From Cheiracanthium punctorium (lineage: Eukaryota; Arthropoda; Arachnida; Araneae; Cheiracanthiidae): a stretch of DNA of 64,000 nt. Position 1 is the stretch's first letter. Every line of letters begins with the position of its first letter. A program made the position numbers and the translations under genes. The notes under the pieces were generated by a model. The model was not told the origin of the DNA and made no database searches. It worked only from the letters and a program-made list of their open reading frames with translations. Shown here piece after piece: positions 22,261 to 34,004 of this stretch. The DNA lies in assembly GCA_038373885.1 (NCBI GenBank), contig JAWZYV010019475.1, positions 842,001-906,000 on the forward strand. The letters run 5' to 3'.

Positions 22261-23284
22261 TGTTTTTCTATTTATTTCTTAGGTATCAATTACTGGTGTC
22301 GCCACCAGGACAAAATATAAAATATAGAAAAAATAGAAATTTCCAATAATCTGTAATAAATTATACCTTACATGAAGTTTCAAAGTTCTTTTAAGTTTTG
22401 AAAGGAGAAATTTTGTTTTTAGATAGTTTTAGTAATTAGCAATTACTAGTTAATGCTTATTATTGCTCTAAAAGTGTCAATTACTGGTGCCCTTACCCTA
22501 ATTTCATTTCTAAAATAAATATTAAGGTTTGATGTATTTATCTAAAAAAAAGTTATTAGAAACTGTCACCTCCAAGATATTTTTCATTTTTTTCAATATA
22601 TTTTTTTTAAATTTTCTGTTTCAGTTATGTCCATAGACGCACCTAAGGAGGGACTCCAAAAGGTGGAGAGTTAAGTAAAAAGCTTTCAAAATTGAAAATA
22701 ATCAGAAATGAATTAGAGTATTTTATTTTTAAAAATTTGTAATATACTTTTTACCAAAAAAGACTTTTTTTTAAATAAATACTTACTTACAGATAGTGTA
22801 TGAAACAGAGTTAAACTCAGTTACAACGTCATTGGAAAGATTAGGTAATTATTTATGACTCTATAACGAGTTACATTGATAGTAAGCTTGTGTTCTATGG
22901 ACAAGTCAAGTAGTTCAGAATATTTTGACTTTGTAAGAGTGTTGTAACTATAATAGGGGTCACTATAACCGAGTTCAGCAGTTTCTGTAGACCAGTCCCC
23001 CCCTCTCTAAACTAAAATCCTGGGTCCGTCACTGATTATGCCAACACCATGGAAAGTTTTTAGTGCTAGGGTAAAATCATACAAGCCGGTGCGCACCCCA
23101 TGTAAACTCCTGGAGACGGCAATGTGTAAACACGGCGACTGTCCCCAACCATTTTGCACGATCAGAAGTCAAAGCATTTTAACACATTAAAATTGCACAT
23201 ATATTCCACTTACAAAAACATTAAAACAAAATACAACGTCCATATTTAACCAAAAGAACGTCTGCAAATTCAGTAACAGGCAAT
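22261..23284. other. No gene seen
   Basis: AT-rich. TCAATTACTGGTG occurs twice (about 22287 and 22477). CTGGGTCCGTCACTG at about 23019-23033 looks like a decayed MITE end. Confidence 0.5.
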
Positions 23285-23515
23285 TTAAAATGAGCAAACA
23301 GTGGACCCTTTTAAACTAAAAAAAAATACAGTGGATTCAGCAACCTAGTTGTACAGCTATGTAAACTACGCAACCAGTGGACCGTTTTTAACTAAAAAAA
23401 CAACAGTGAATTAAGCAACGTAGTTGCACAGCTAATGTAAACTGGGCAAATACTGTCCCGTTTTCAACTCAAAAAACATCGGTGGATTAAACAACCTAGT
23501 TGTACACCTCTTATA
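23285..23515 (+). repeat. Three tandem units of about 76 bp
   Basis: Each unit holds AGTGGACC-like, GTTTTTAACTAAAAAAA, AGTGGATTAAGCAACCTAG, TTGTACAGCTA and GTAAACT. The three units are diverged by scattered substitutions. Confidence 0.75.
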
Positions 23516-24347
23516 AAGTCAGTATGATTAGACTAGCACGTAAATAGCACTTACGAAAACATAAACACATCCAATATCAATTTAAAATTCACATTAAAAA
23601 CCTTAAACATTGCAAAGATTCGTTAAAAAAGAGCACTTACCTTTATTTTTTAAATAACCGCTCAGAAATGTCCCCAACCCCCACCGGCTTATAACGTAAC
23701 ACCAGCATGCTTTCTTTTATTTAGCTTTATATTCACACCATATTTCTATCAAATTATTTTCATACATTAACATATTTCATTCCCTTCCATCAATAACATG
23801 AAAGAATATCAAATATCAACCCAAACTGACGATAGACGTATTTTTTATGGTTGCCAGTCACAACTACCACCGGAGGTAACTTCACTTTGGCGGTGCATCG
23901 CTCACTCTGGCGTCAGATTGTCACCAATGAATTGTAAACAAAACATTGATATGTAAACAAAGAACCGTATACGGAATATAGCCCTTAATTATTTTCATTA
24001 CAAGTCCTTGTTTGTTCATCCCATTCCATAAACTTGTAAATCACTTAAAAGTACAAACTTTATAATTAAAAATGCACTTTTTCTGAAGTTAAAAAACATT
24101 ATTTAAAAGCCAAATTTATGCATTCATCATAAAAAAGATCATTAAAAACTACATGAAAAGGCAGCAATTTCAGATCGCTTATTTAAGAAAGCTGCTATAG
24201 CAATTCAAAAGTACATCAGTAATGCAAATTTTACAAAGCTGTATTTTCTGCCTCTGTGTCATATTTGATCAAAATCGGTGTTGTGAGGTTAAAAAAAAAA
24301 TGTAAAGTGTGTCCCTTTAACAAGGTAATTTTTTTTTTTTTTTTTTT
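23516..24347. other. No gene proven; possible non-coding exon signals
   Basis: On the minus strand an AAAG/GTAAGTGC donor-like site lies at about 23630. A CG-richer patch at 23860-23940 contains an ATTGG (inverted CCAAT) element. No open frame connects them, so these are recorded only as possible promoter or 5' UTR signals. Confidence 0.25.
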
Positions 24348-26326
24348 GAAGTAAAACTTCTTTAGGCGCAACTAGGGAGTAACTCAGATTTTTTTTCTGG
24401 CAGAAGTAACGCTCACGTGGTTTTGGAAAAGCGGAAGCTGCCTGTGATCGAACCCAACCAGCAGGCGAAAACAACGGTTTAAGAACACGGTGATAGAAAA
24501 ACATGAAGAAATGGAACCTGCAATCAAGCCAAACTAGCAGACGAAAACTACATTTCAAGAGCACGGAAACAGAATAATACTTTGAACAATACCATGCAGA
24601 GGAAAACAAAGGTTTAAGAACACTGCCATAGAAAAAGGAAATAATAGACCCTATGTGCATTCGATACCAACCAACAGAGAAATACACCAGTTTAGGAACA
24701 CAGTTAAGGAAAAATACCACAACATAGACATTCTCTTAATTCAAATCCTACGGAAAAAAGTTTTAAGAAAACAGTGAAAGAATAATAGTCCAACACTGAC
24801 ACTTCCTGGATGCTAACTTAAGTTGACCATATTTCTAAACAGTATTTTGGGGACAAATCAAGTATTGTCCTGGAATCCAAGGAAAACTTGGGGACACTAG
24901 AAAATATCTTTAGGGACTTATTCGAGGACACAACATATTACCATGCTAATAGCTCTTTATATCAATTGTGTATTCTTATTTCTAATAAATTAATGGAAGT
25001 ATTTATAAATATTTATTTAAACCAGAAATATGAAAGGAAAACCATGTTGAAATATTGCAATTTATTCATAATTTAATACTTGGCATAGTATTTGTGTTTT
25101 TCAGAAGACATTGCTTTTTACATTGGATGTCTTTGTGATATCTTTTCATGAAACTTTGTACACTCTCTAAAAAAAGTATTCGAGTGCAAGAAAAATTTCG
25201 TACTTCAATTTCATATTTAATGCATGGTTGTTCCTGAAAACTGATTAATCATTAACAAAACTGAAATGGGAAATTTGACTCATAGTTGAATACTTTATTG
25301 AATGTCTGTGCACTCTACACATACAATGACAACAAACATTTTCAGAGATCGAATTTCATTGTTTCTCCAAGTAGAAGGCACTTTTAGTTGTTTTATTTTT
25401 CTTATTTCTTCAATTTTTCTGAAAGAAATAAACTAAACGGAAACTTTCAAGGGAAAAAAGTACAAATCTTTAAATTTGGGGACTTTTTGCATCCCAAAGA
25501 AGTCAAGGTATTTTTAGGGACAAAGTAAAAAATTAAAAAATCTATATTTGGGGACTGTCCTCGAATTTCGAAGACGTATGGTCTCCTTTATGCTACCCCG
25601 ACATCCAGACGGAACAACGGTTTAAGAACACGGGTATGTAACACCACAAAGAAACAAACACTGGCTGCAAACGGTTTAAGAACAGAATAAAAGAATAACA
25701 AATGGACACTCCGTGGATTCTAACCCAACCTCAAGACGGAGGCGGTTTAACACGGGGATGGAACACCACAAAGAAACGGACCCTGGCTGCAATCAATCCT
25801 AAACAATAAACAGAACCTGCAGTTTAAAAACACGGATGCAGAATAATAATTTGAAACCTACCAACAGACGAAATCAACGCTTAAGAACACTGTGATAGAA
25901 AAACACACACAAAAAAATGTACACTACCTGCATTCGAACCCAACAAACAGAGGAAAACATCAGTTAAAGAACACAGTTAAAGTATAATACTAGACTATGG
26001 ACATTCCCCCATTCAAACCCAACCTCCAGACGGAACAATGGCATAAGAAAACAGTTAAAGAATAATACTACAACATGGACACTTCCTGGATTCTAACCCA
26101 ATTTCCAGACGGAACAACGGTTTAAGAACACAGGTATGGAACACCACAAAGAAACAAACCCCGGCTGCAAACGATTTAAGAACACAGTTAAAGGATAATA
26201 CATGGACACTCCCTGGATTCTAACCCAACCTCCAGACGGAACAACGGTTTAAGAACATGGGGATGAACACCACAAAGAAAATGAATCTGGCTGTAACTGA
26301 ATCCAACGTCAAAGAAGTTTTACTTC
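24348..26326. repeat. End-bounded minisatellite, about 69-bp units
   Basis: About fifteen diverged units carry GGTTTAAGAACAC, spaced 54-84 bp apart, with CTGGATTCTAACCCAACC, CAGACGGAACAACGG and ACACCACAAAGAAAC between them. The array lies between GAAGTAAAACTTCTTT (24348-24363) and its exact inverse (26311-26326). The core GAAGTAAAACTTC is itself nearly palindromic, so inverted versus direct ends cannot be decided. It is interrupted by a hAT-like element at about 24819-25591. On the minus strand several units read GGGTTCGAATCC-like, resembling a pol III B box. Confidence 0.75.
24819..25591 (+). mobile_element. GGGGACA-rich hAT-like element, copy 1
   Basis: Inserted in the minisatellite: the flanks ATGCTAAC and ATGCTACC are a near-perfect 8-bp duplication of one unit. 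Ends TTAAGTTGACCATA and the inverted TATGGTCTCCTTTA match the family end TAAGGTGACCATA. Subterminal motifs GGGGACAAAT, CTTGGGGACACTAG and GGGGACTGTCC recur. The interior contains a smaller TACACTCTCTAAAAAAAGTA-type module at about 25158. The 62-codon frame within it is not a gene. Other copies are at 44997, 45036, 49153, 62828 and 63122. Confidence 0.75.
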
Positions 26327-29300
26327 AATCGCGCGTAAAGATTACACGCACACACTTTTTTTTTTTAAGTTCAAATGGAGAATGAAAAATCAGGGAATAG
26401 GTAGAATTTCAGATTTTAAAAAATGTGTAGCTTTTTCCTATTTTAGTCTGCATATGTGTATAAAATTTCAAACTGATTGATCCAGTTACTTAGGAGTTAA
26501 AGTAGAACATGTAGAAGGTGCCTGCCATGATACAGCTATATAAATAGTTGCTTTAGTAGCCATCAGGCTACATAACTGTAGTCGTAGTCTGTTTAACAAT
26601 CTAAACAGACTGAAATCTCTAATACACAATTTTAACTATCATACTAAGAAAAATAAGTAAATAATAAGTAATTTTTGTTTTTCTGTGTGAAAAGTTTTTA
26701 ATGTCTTTAAGGTAAACATAAAATGCAAAATACAGCAGACTGTCTCAAAATTGTACATACCAGGATCAAGAAATATGTAATTAAAGAATTTTAGATCATG
26801 GTGTTGTTAACATTACTTTTCATAAATTTATTCTGTATATTAAAAAAATAAATGAATAGCGAAAATAAAAACTATGACACTGTTTTTAAAGTTTAATTTG
26901 GTCAGCAGCATAGCAAGGGGGTAGGGAATCTCCAACTTGGGAAGATGACATCCACAGGTTGTTTATACAACATTAAGGTCCCATGTAGCAAGAGTCCACC
27001 CTGGCAAGCAAGTTAAAAAAGAGAGGGTAGCAAACTGAAGGATAGCAAAAAAAAAAACCAATAGCTCTCGCTACACCGCATTTAATGTGTATTAATTTTC
27101 ATGAAACATACATTACTACTAAATGTTAATATTAATAATTTGCTTCTGTCATTCAGAAAGTCGGCGGAATTATGTTTGTAGAATTTTGAGGTGTTGGGGT
27201 GATAATGAAAAGACAGTGTTTCACAGCCATAATACTATGGATGATGCGGGCAGTATGAACCCAGTTTATACATTTTTGGCAGATATTCTTCAAGATCTTC
27301 ATGCAGACAACACTGCATTGCACTTAGTGGCATGATCGCAGTATTAATAGTATAGTTACACAATCTATACTATTAATACTGCGATTTATCAAAAACTAAT
27401 ACCTTCTTCATAAAAAACAGAAACTGCATTGATACTCTGAGAAAATAGTTGCTTTTTAACTGTTTTTACATGAAAATAGTTGCCTATTTGATTATAGTAG
27501 CAAATAGTCACCAGTGGGCACCCTGCATGTATTTGCACAAACTAAAACTACTTTCCTGTTGCCCCAATGCAGTAAGTAATCAGTTGCTGTATCGTGGTTC
27601 ACCTTCCATGAATTCAGTGCATTGTGGGTTGTAAAGGCATTTTGGCTATTCACTGTAAGCTTACCTATCATGTTAATATACCTTTATGGTTGCATGCTGT
27701 TATTTATTGTAAAATAATGTCACACACAGTTTTATATTTATGCACTGTTACTAATGCTGTGAGGGTAGGTTCATAACAGTGCAGAGTGGGTTAAAAGGTA
27801 AAAGTAACCATAAGTAAGGTAAAAGTAACCATAAAAGAATATAATATATATGGTATTGCTACTTTGTGAGATTTTCACCTATATTAGGTGACCCGAAAGA
27901 GGGTACTGTAGTTTAAAAACAAAAATACTAGATTTCCAGACTGTACAAAATGCATATTTTGTTGAAATTTTGCATATCTTTAAAAAGTAACAAAATTTGC
28001 TTATACTGAATCATTTACAAAATCTCATGGGGAGATTATTATATAAAATAAAAGCTAGTGTGGACAAACCACCAATTGGGAAAGCATTCCTTTGGAAAAT
28101 ATGGGAATGCCTTTGTTTCTGCAGGTAAAGTTTTGGTTTTGTTTTGATTTATAGAAAACAAAAAATATTTTTTTGCAATTTGGTGTGATTACTCTTTACA
28201 TACTAAGCATACTGAACATACCAACTACTTCTTAGTCATGAACTTTCCACGATACACATTTTGCTCCCTTAAAGTACTGTAAATGATGTATACTGTCTCT
28301 TGGTCTTGATAACTATAAGCAACTATTTAAAATACCTTGCATTACAGTAATTGCATTGACAGTACTTTTATTACATTAATTTAACATCAGCCCTATTACA
28401 GCAATACAATTTTTAAAACATCAGCCACTCTAACATATAATGCTGTTTTTCTCTTTTTATAGTAAAAATATGAAGAAAGAAATCAGATTTTATTCCTAAA
28501 ACAAAGTATTTGATTTTCAAAATTTGTTCAGATATATTTTTCTGTATAAGCAATTATAAGAACAAATGATCAAAACATTTATTTTTTTTTTAAAGCAGAG
28601 CAATTAGAAAAAAAAATTGTTTGAATTAATCTATAGTTAATTCAGTAAAAATACATGAACAGCACTGTAAAACAATTGTTTATTTAGCATAAATAATGAT
28701 TTTAAAATAGAATGGGTGTAAAGAAACATGAATAATATTTCTATCAATCAGGCAACATTTGACATAATTAACAAAATACTTCTTAAAATATTACAATTCA
28801 CACAAAAGAAAAGCATTATGCATTTTATGACAAATACTCCATAAAATAAGTCTGAATACTTTTAAAAGCAAAGGTGCACACAGAAGCACAGCAAGGGAGG
28901 GGTGGAGGGGCGATCTACGCCGAGCAGCAAGATAAAAACTAAGATTATGAATAGCAGAATATAAAAATTTGCGATGCTGGGAAAAAACATTAGAAGATGT
29001 GGAGCCCTTATAAGCTTTAATACCTAGCAAGTGAAAAAGTGCTAAATACAAATCTTTTACTGTGACTAAATTTCATGAAGACCTTTTTATCTTTATGTTT
29101 TCAGTTTAAACAACTTTAAATGCTCTCCAATAAGAAATTGACTAGATATGTTTGATGATTCCCATCATACTTCAATCTTCTTGCATGGTTTTGAATTATG
29201 TACTCATGTATTTATTTTTGCTATTAAAAACAACAATTTTACAAGTTCCTAAAATACATTAAAAGCCATAGAAATTTGGCAATAACTACCTTGTGGTTTA

Positions 29301-29380
29301 AAAAAATAGTGTTAAAAATTCTACTGGGAAGGGTCCGGATTCCTTGGAACCTTTCCTTGTGTGCGACACTCAGGGCTGCG
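26327..29380. other. No gene seen
   Basis: AT-rich sequence with a repeat at 27430-27530 shared with 14590-14725, a perfect hairpin at 27335-27385 and a smaller one at 26586-26611 (AGTCTGTTTA stem). A 70-codon frame at 27123-27335 and an 86-codon minus frame at 28791-29051 have no recognisable domain. Confidence 0.55.
27335..27385. repeat. Perfect 21-bp hairpin, 9-nt loop
   Basis: ATCGCAGTATTAATAGTATAG at 27335-27355 is followed by a 9-nt loop and its exact reverse complement at 27365-27385. It is the cleanest short stem in the window. No flanking duplication or terminator context. Confidence 0.85.
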
Positions 29381-29480
29381 TTTGTCATTAAGCTCAGTAG
29401 GTTGTAGCCCATGGGTTCGAAGACTGTTTTTGGAGTTTCAGTCTCGTATATTAGATGAAAGTTTTTTTTTTTTTGTTTTT
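29375..29480 (+). mobile_element. tRNA-derived SINE (family 4)
   Basis: A box TAAGCTCAGTAGG (29389-29401) and B box GGGTTCGAAGAC (29413-29424). It ends before a T-rich tract. Spacing between the boxes is short, as in tRNA-derived SINEs. The flanking sequence does not form a tRNA cloverleaf. Confidence 0.6.
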
Positions 29481-30164
29481 TAATATCACTGTAAAAACAA
29501 ATGCTTGATGCAAATATATTATCACTTTATTCAAATTACTTTATAATTAATTTGGAGGCTATGTTTTCAGATTGTCCCAATTATGCTTATCTCTCAATCA
29601 TTTTGATAATATATATTGAAGAATAACTGGAATATTCTAATGAGCAGGTATTTAGGTTAAAATTGCTATAAGTCTGAAATGGGGGATAAGTTTGGGAGAT
29701 AAATACCACCATAGATCCGCCACTATTGTGGAGGGTCCCTAGAAATACCGTTTGGCTTTGGCACCACTATTCACGAATATCATAATTGGCAGCTACCGGG
29801 CATTGGCATAACTGGGTGGGAGCTGGAGTGGCTAAGCCCAACCGAGAAAAATTAAGATTTTCAATTGCAGAATTAGAAAAAGGAGCCCCCTCAATCTCTA
29901 AAAAGCCTACCCAATTACACCAATAAAATTTTAAATATGGATATTCTGTGCAATATATTTAGATTTATCATCATCATCTTCCTTTTCTTTTTGTCATAAT
30001 GAGTCAAGTCAAACAAAGCGTTCTAAAGCTGTAGAAATATTGCAGCTTCTCTGGAATACCTAATATGTAACTTCTAACAAGCATAAATACAGTAAAAAAT
30101 AGAGTTTTATAAAATAAAAGCCAAAACAAATTCAAATGCAAGCTAGCAGGTCAACATGGTAATC
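29481..30164. other. No gene seen
   Basis: AT-rich with decayed MITE-like strings (GGCATAACTGGGTGGG at about 29806). No supported feature. Confidence 0.5.
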
Positions 30165-30169
30165 CTTAG

Positions 30170-30925
30170 CAGGGGTCTGTCCAGACTTTTCAGAGAGGGT
30201 CCTGTTTCAGTGAAATGGTGAAAAATTTACTTAAAATTTTGTGAATCTGAAATTAGCATTCAATCAGATTTTTCCAGCCAGGGTCTTGTTTTTGTGAATT
30301 TGTGAAATATATAAATTTTATAAATTTAAATTAAATTAGTGTTCTATTTTAAGACTTTTTATAGAATGTCTTAAAAAAAAACTATATATTTATAAACAAA
30401 CACATACAGATTTTTATAAATAAGCACATCAAATTTTTTCATGTGTATTGATTTATATAAATAATACACATAGAGTAGAACTTCGATTATCCAACATAAT
30501 TGGAACCAAACCAACATCGAATAATTGAAATTTACAGATAATTCAGAGTTTTTCAAGAATCATTTAGTTTAATATAAAGGGCAATTTCATCGTAATATGT
30601 GTGACATTTGTATGCAGTTTTTTTTTTTTTAAGTTCTTTTTCCTTAGCTGAGTTAAAAATTAAGTATCGGTTAATATTATCTTATTTTACATTTTTTATA
30701 AAACAATTAATGCACAACATCATTATTTTAAACATTTAATAATTAATTTTATAAAACTTGTAATGTGTGTGAAAACTTAATTGAAATCTGTTACTAAATT
30801 GAATAATTAGATTTGTGAAGCGGTCGTTTACCATTGGAAGAATTTTGTGAAAGATCTGTTTTTAAGATAATGTATTTTGTGAAGGGCCCATAAACAGACC
30901 CAAATTTCTCCTAAACAGACCCCTG
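30170..30925 (+). mobile_element. 756-bp TIR element, CAGGGGTCTGT ends
   Basis: CAGGGGTCTGT and inverted ACAGACCCCTG define the ends; CTTAG flanks both sides (30165-30169, 30926-30930), a 5-bp duplication. Subterminal GGGTCTTG/GGGTCC motifs repeat. A pogo-like string GTAGAACTTCGATTATCC at about 30475 marks an older fragment inside. No transposase. A 5-bp duplication with CAG ends is unusual for a standard hAT. Confidence 0.7.
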
Positions 30926-31605
30926 CTTAGTGTAGTAAGAGCCCTATGTTCACAACACTAAAAAACACAATCTAATTGAACCAGAGTTACCCCCCTTTTC
31001 TTTTGCATAGCTGCCAACCTTCTGAGAAAAAAATAAGGAACACAGTGTGCAGTCATGAAATGTATGATTAAATTTACAATTAAAAAACTTGCATTATCAC
31101 TTATATAGAGATGATGTGCATATATAATCATTAATTTATAAAAATAAAATGTACCTTGCTACCTTGTTCATTTTCTACAATATTTGATTTAAATGCTTAA
31201 TGTAATAAATACTTGAAAGAATAAGATGAATATAAATTAAATTAAATTTGACTTGTTTACAAGAATAAATGATTAAAAAGGAGCTAAATATGTAGATGAT
31301 TTTGCCTTTTTTTTTTTTTTTATCGTGACACAGAAGCTGAAAAACTGAACATTTTGACTGAAAAACGTATTTACGGAACAAAGCTAAAAAAATGGAACGA
31401 ATCCATCTGAAACGTAACATTTAGCAGCTATGCTTTTGTGTACAGAACAAAATGAAAGGGTTTAGGTACCTCTCTTTCTCCTGAAAACATTAATATCTAC
31501 CCCAGTGATTACCACAGTTATATCCTCAACAGAACATTTTCTTTTATATTATTAGTATTGTAAATAAATATTTAATCTAGAAGCATCTCTGTTTCAAGGA
31601 GCAGA
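30926..31605. other. No gene seen
   Basis: AT-rich with a poly-T tract at about 31307-31321. The minus frame at 31175-31420 is low-complexity. Confidence 0.55.
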
Positions 31606-31613
31606 CTGTAAAG

Positions 31614-32031
31614 CAGGGACGGCCAAATCATGGTGCACATGCCAAACTTGGTGCACTGGATGATTTCAAGTGTTGCATTGCATCCTTCTACCTTATTGTT
31701 TTTCGATAGATTAAAGATTTTGAAATATTTGATTTCTTATAATTCATGATACTACATCAAAAGGAAACATTTGTACACTCCAAAAATCGAATCTTTCCTA
31801 TCCCATACCAAATATCTGAAAAATTAATTCTAGACTCCTTCAGAAAACAATTTCAATTTTATGTTTACAAGCTGTTACTTTTCCTCTCATAAACTAAAGC
31901 CATATTCATATTTTCCAATTTTACCAGTGAGCATAAGGAGGTGAAAAGGCACTTCAGTTGTATGGTGCATCTGAACTTGTTCATGAAAAAAATAAAATGG
32001 CCCAGGATATGCAAAAGGTTGGCCACCCCTG
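31614..32031 (+). mobile_element. hAT-type nonautonomous element (418 bp)
   Basis: Ends CAGGGACGGCCAAATC and inverted AGGTTGGCCACCCCTG. Flanks CTGTAAAG and CTATAAAG agree at 7 of 8. The GGCCAACCT-like ends and 8-bp duplication are standard hAT features. Short minus frames inside it are not genes. Confidence 0.8.
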
Positions 32032-32173
32032 CTATAAAGCATTTCAATACGTACAGCATCGAGTAGAGTTAAACACACACTGTGTGCCAAAGAAAGCACA
32101 CTTTTAATGTAATTCAATGGGAGAAACCTGATTTTAATAATCCAAAAACAGTGTTTAATTCAAGTTTTTTTAT

Positions 32174-32431
32174 GACTGTAATGGACCGACCGGATTGTAT
32201 GACGGGTGAAGCACCATACTACGGTTTCGGGTTCAACTCCCAGTGGTTGGGGTTCGATCCCCGACTGGGCATGGTTGTCACTTGTCCGTCCCTTCATAGG
32301 GGGCGACATTGGTCCACCTACTAGGTGCCCCCATAATAAAGTGGCCAACAATTCCGGCCCGTTGTGGCCAAAGCCTTCCAAGGCAGCAGATGGCCATTGG
32401 GAAAAAAAAAAAAAAAAAGACTGTCATGGAC
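32174..32431 (+). mobile_element. SINE with two B boxes, poly-A tail and 13-bp TSD
   Basis: The body (32187-32418) ends in an A tract of about 17 and is flanked by GACTGTAATGGAC and GACTGTCATGGAC, a 13-bp direct repeat with one mismatch. That is the hallmark of LINE-mediated retroposition. It carries two consensus B boxes, GTTCAACTC (32231-32239) and GTTCGATCC (32252-32260), only 21 nt apart. The tail half contains GGCCAAAGCCTTCC and a GGGGGCGACATTGG motif. Overlapping short frames on both strands are artefacts. Confidence 0.9.
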
Positions 32432-33288
32432 TGAATTTGTTTAACCTTTGACTTTGATATTCCAGTGGTGCATTATATTTTGAAGTAGTGATAATTTCAG
32501 TAGATATTTTTAACACTGTTTTTCTGAGTTGAAAATACAATATAGAAATAAATGGTAAAATCTGTTCAGAATGATACAGTCAGCTGCCACACTCAAGTGA
32601 GGTAACATGAAGCACCAGGGTTCGCGTTTACTCGGATTTTTGAGTCATTTACCCAAATTTTGTTAACTGAGATGCAAAAAATTGCACACATAATGGGTTT
32701 TGTATATGCAAAAACCCGTATTTCTCACAACAATGGGCCTTGATGACACACGTTTATCAGAGTTCAGAGCGATCCCTGGCACCACATGCAAATACTCTTT
32801 AACACTTATTACTGTTGGGTGGACTAAGGGATTCTTAATCACTTTTCAGTTATATGCATCTAACTTTCATTCCATAATGGGTAACTCTGAACTGTTTACA
32901 TTATCAAAGGGAGCTTTTATTATTTAACAAAAGTAATATTTCCTTCATTATCATGCTTTTTTAATAAAATCAATTAATATATGATTAAAAATCAACCCAC
33001 CAGCATGGTGATTTTTAATCAGCATCAGGATGATTATTAATCACTGTATTTAAATGTAAATGTGGGCATGCTTTCCCTTTTAAAATAGTAATAAACTTTC
33101 TGCAATGCTTTTATAGATAGGTCTAAGTATAGAGAGCTTTAACATTTATTGCTGCATTCAAAATTATTTCAACTGCACACAGCAGATATGAAAACTTATC
33201 AATCATGAAACTTATAAAAATTTTTGTTTTTAATCTTTTGCAAGAAAAATGCATTTTTTCTTCACCATCAAATGGTCCAGTACTATAT
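32432..33288. other. No gene seen
   Basis: AT-rich intergenic sequence; a 75-codon frame at 32700-32927 has no recognisable domain. Confidence 0.55.
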
Positions 33289-33860
33289 ACAGGAATGGCC
33301 AGCTGAAGTTATTTTTTAGAGTGGGAAGAAAAGATTTTGGAGCACAAAATTCACTTATAAAGAGATACAAAGCACAAGAATGTCACTTTTCAAACACAAT
33401 TCATTTTTCTTTTGGGGGGGGGGAGAAATCATAAAAGAATGCCAATCTTAGATAATGAAATTGTGGGGAAATTTATTTTTAAAAAATTAGGAAGATTCTA
33501 AAATATTGCCTTCTAACAATAAAAACTACACAGCACACCCTCTAATCCTACATTTCCTAGCTGGTGGGGGGAGCAAAACATTTGCAGGAGGGGCATGAGA
33601 AAAACAGGCAAAATGCAAGTGATAATGCATGTTTTCAAAAATAATCTTATTTATTCTTATTTTTATTCAAAAACATCTATTTACACTTAAAATGTTTATT
33701 CAAACTTTAATTATAACATTATGTTGTAGAAAAGGCGACTGAATACACATTGCTAATGAACAAAAACCGGAATATATGCTGAAAAATGAGCACCACTGTA
33801 AGTTAGCCTTTGTTATGAGGGGAGGTGAAAAGTTAAAAGGTTGGGAATCACTGCTCTGAT
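33289..33860 (+). mobile_element. Diverged relatives of CAG-ended elements
   Basis: 33289 onward (AGGAATGGCCAGCTGAAG, then TTTTGGAGCACAAAA, AAGAATGTCACTTTT) matches the start of the 15951 element. At about 33838-33854 a different hAT-like right end (AAAAGGTTGGGAATCACTG) appears, so at least two elements are joined here. Boundaries are uncertain. Confidence 0.45.
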
Positions 33861-34004
33861 GAATACAAGTTGGGAGCCAAAGTTGTGCAAGTTATAGAAC
33901 TCTGCAAATCGTAGATCATTTTTATGTTGACATTCAAATAAAAGTCATTTAATCATGACAAAAAACTGGCTGATATATTTTAGAAATTTTTTTTTTTCTA
34001 ACTA

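Noticed and set aside
24289..24720. 143-codon minus-strand frame as a membrane protein
   Set aside because: It reads through minisatellite units and poly-T; the hydrophobic look is a translation of the repeats.
32206..32451. Overlapping 73-81-codon frames on both strands as genes
   Set aside because: They are translations of the SINE at 32174-32431.
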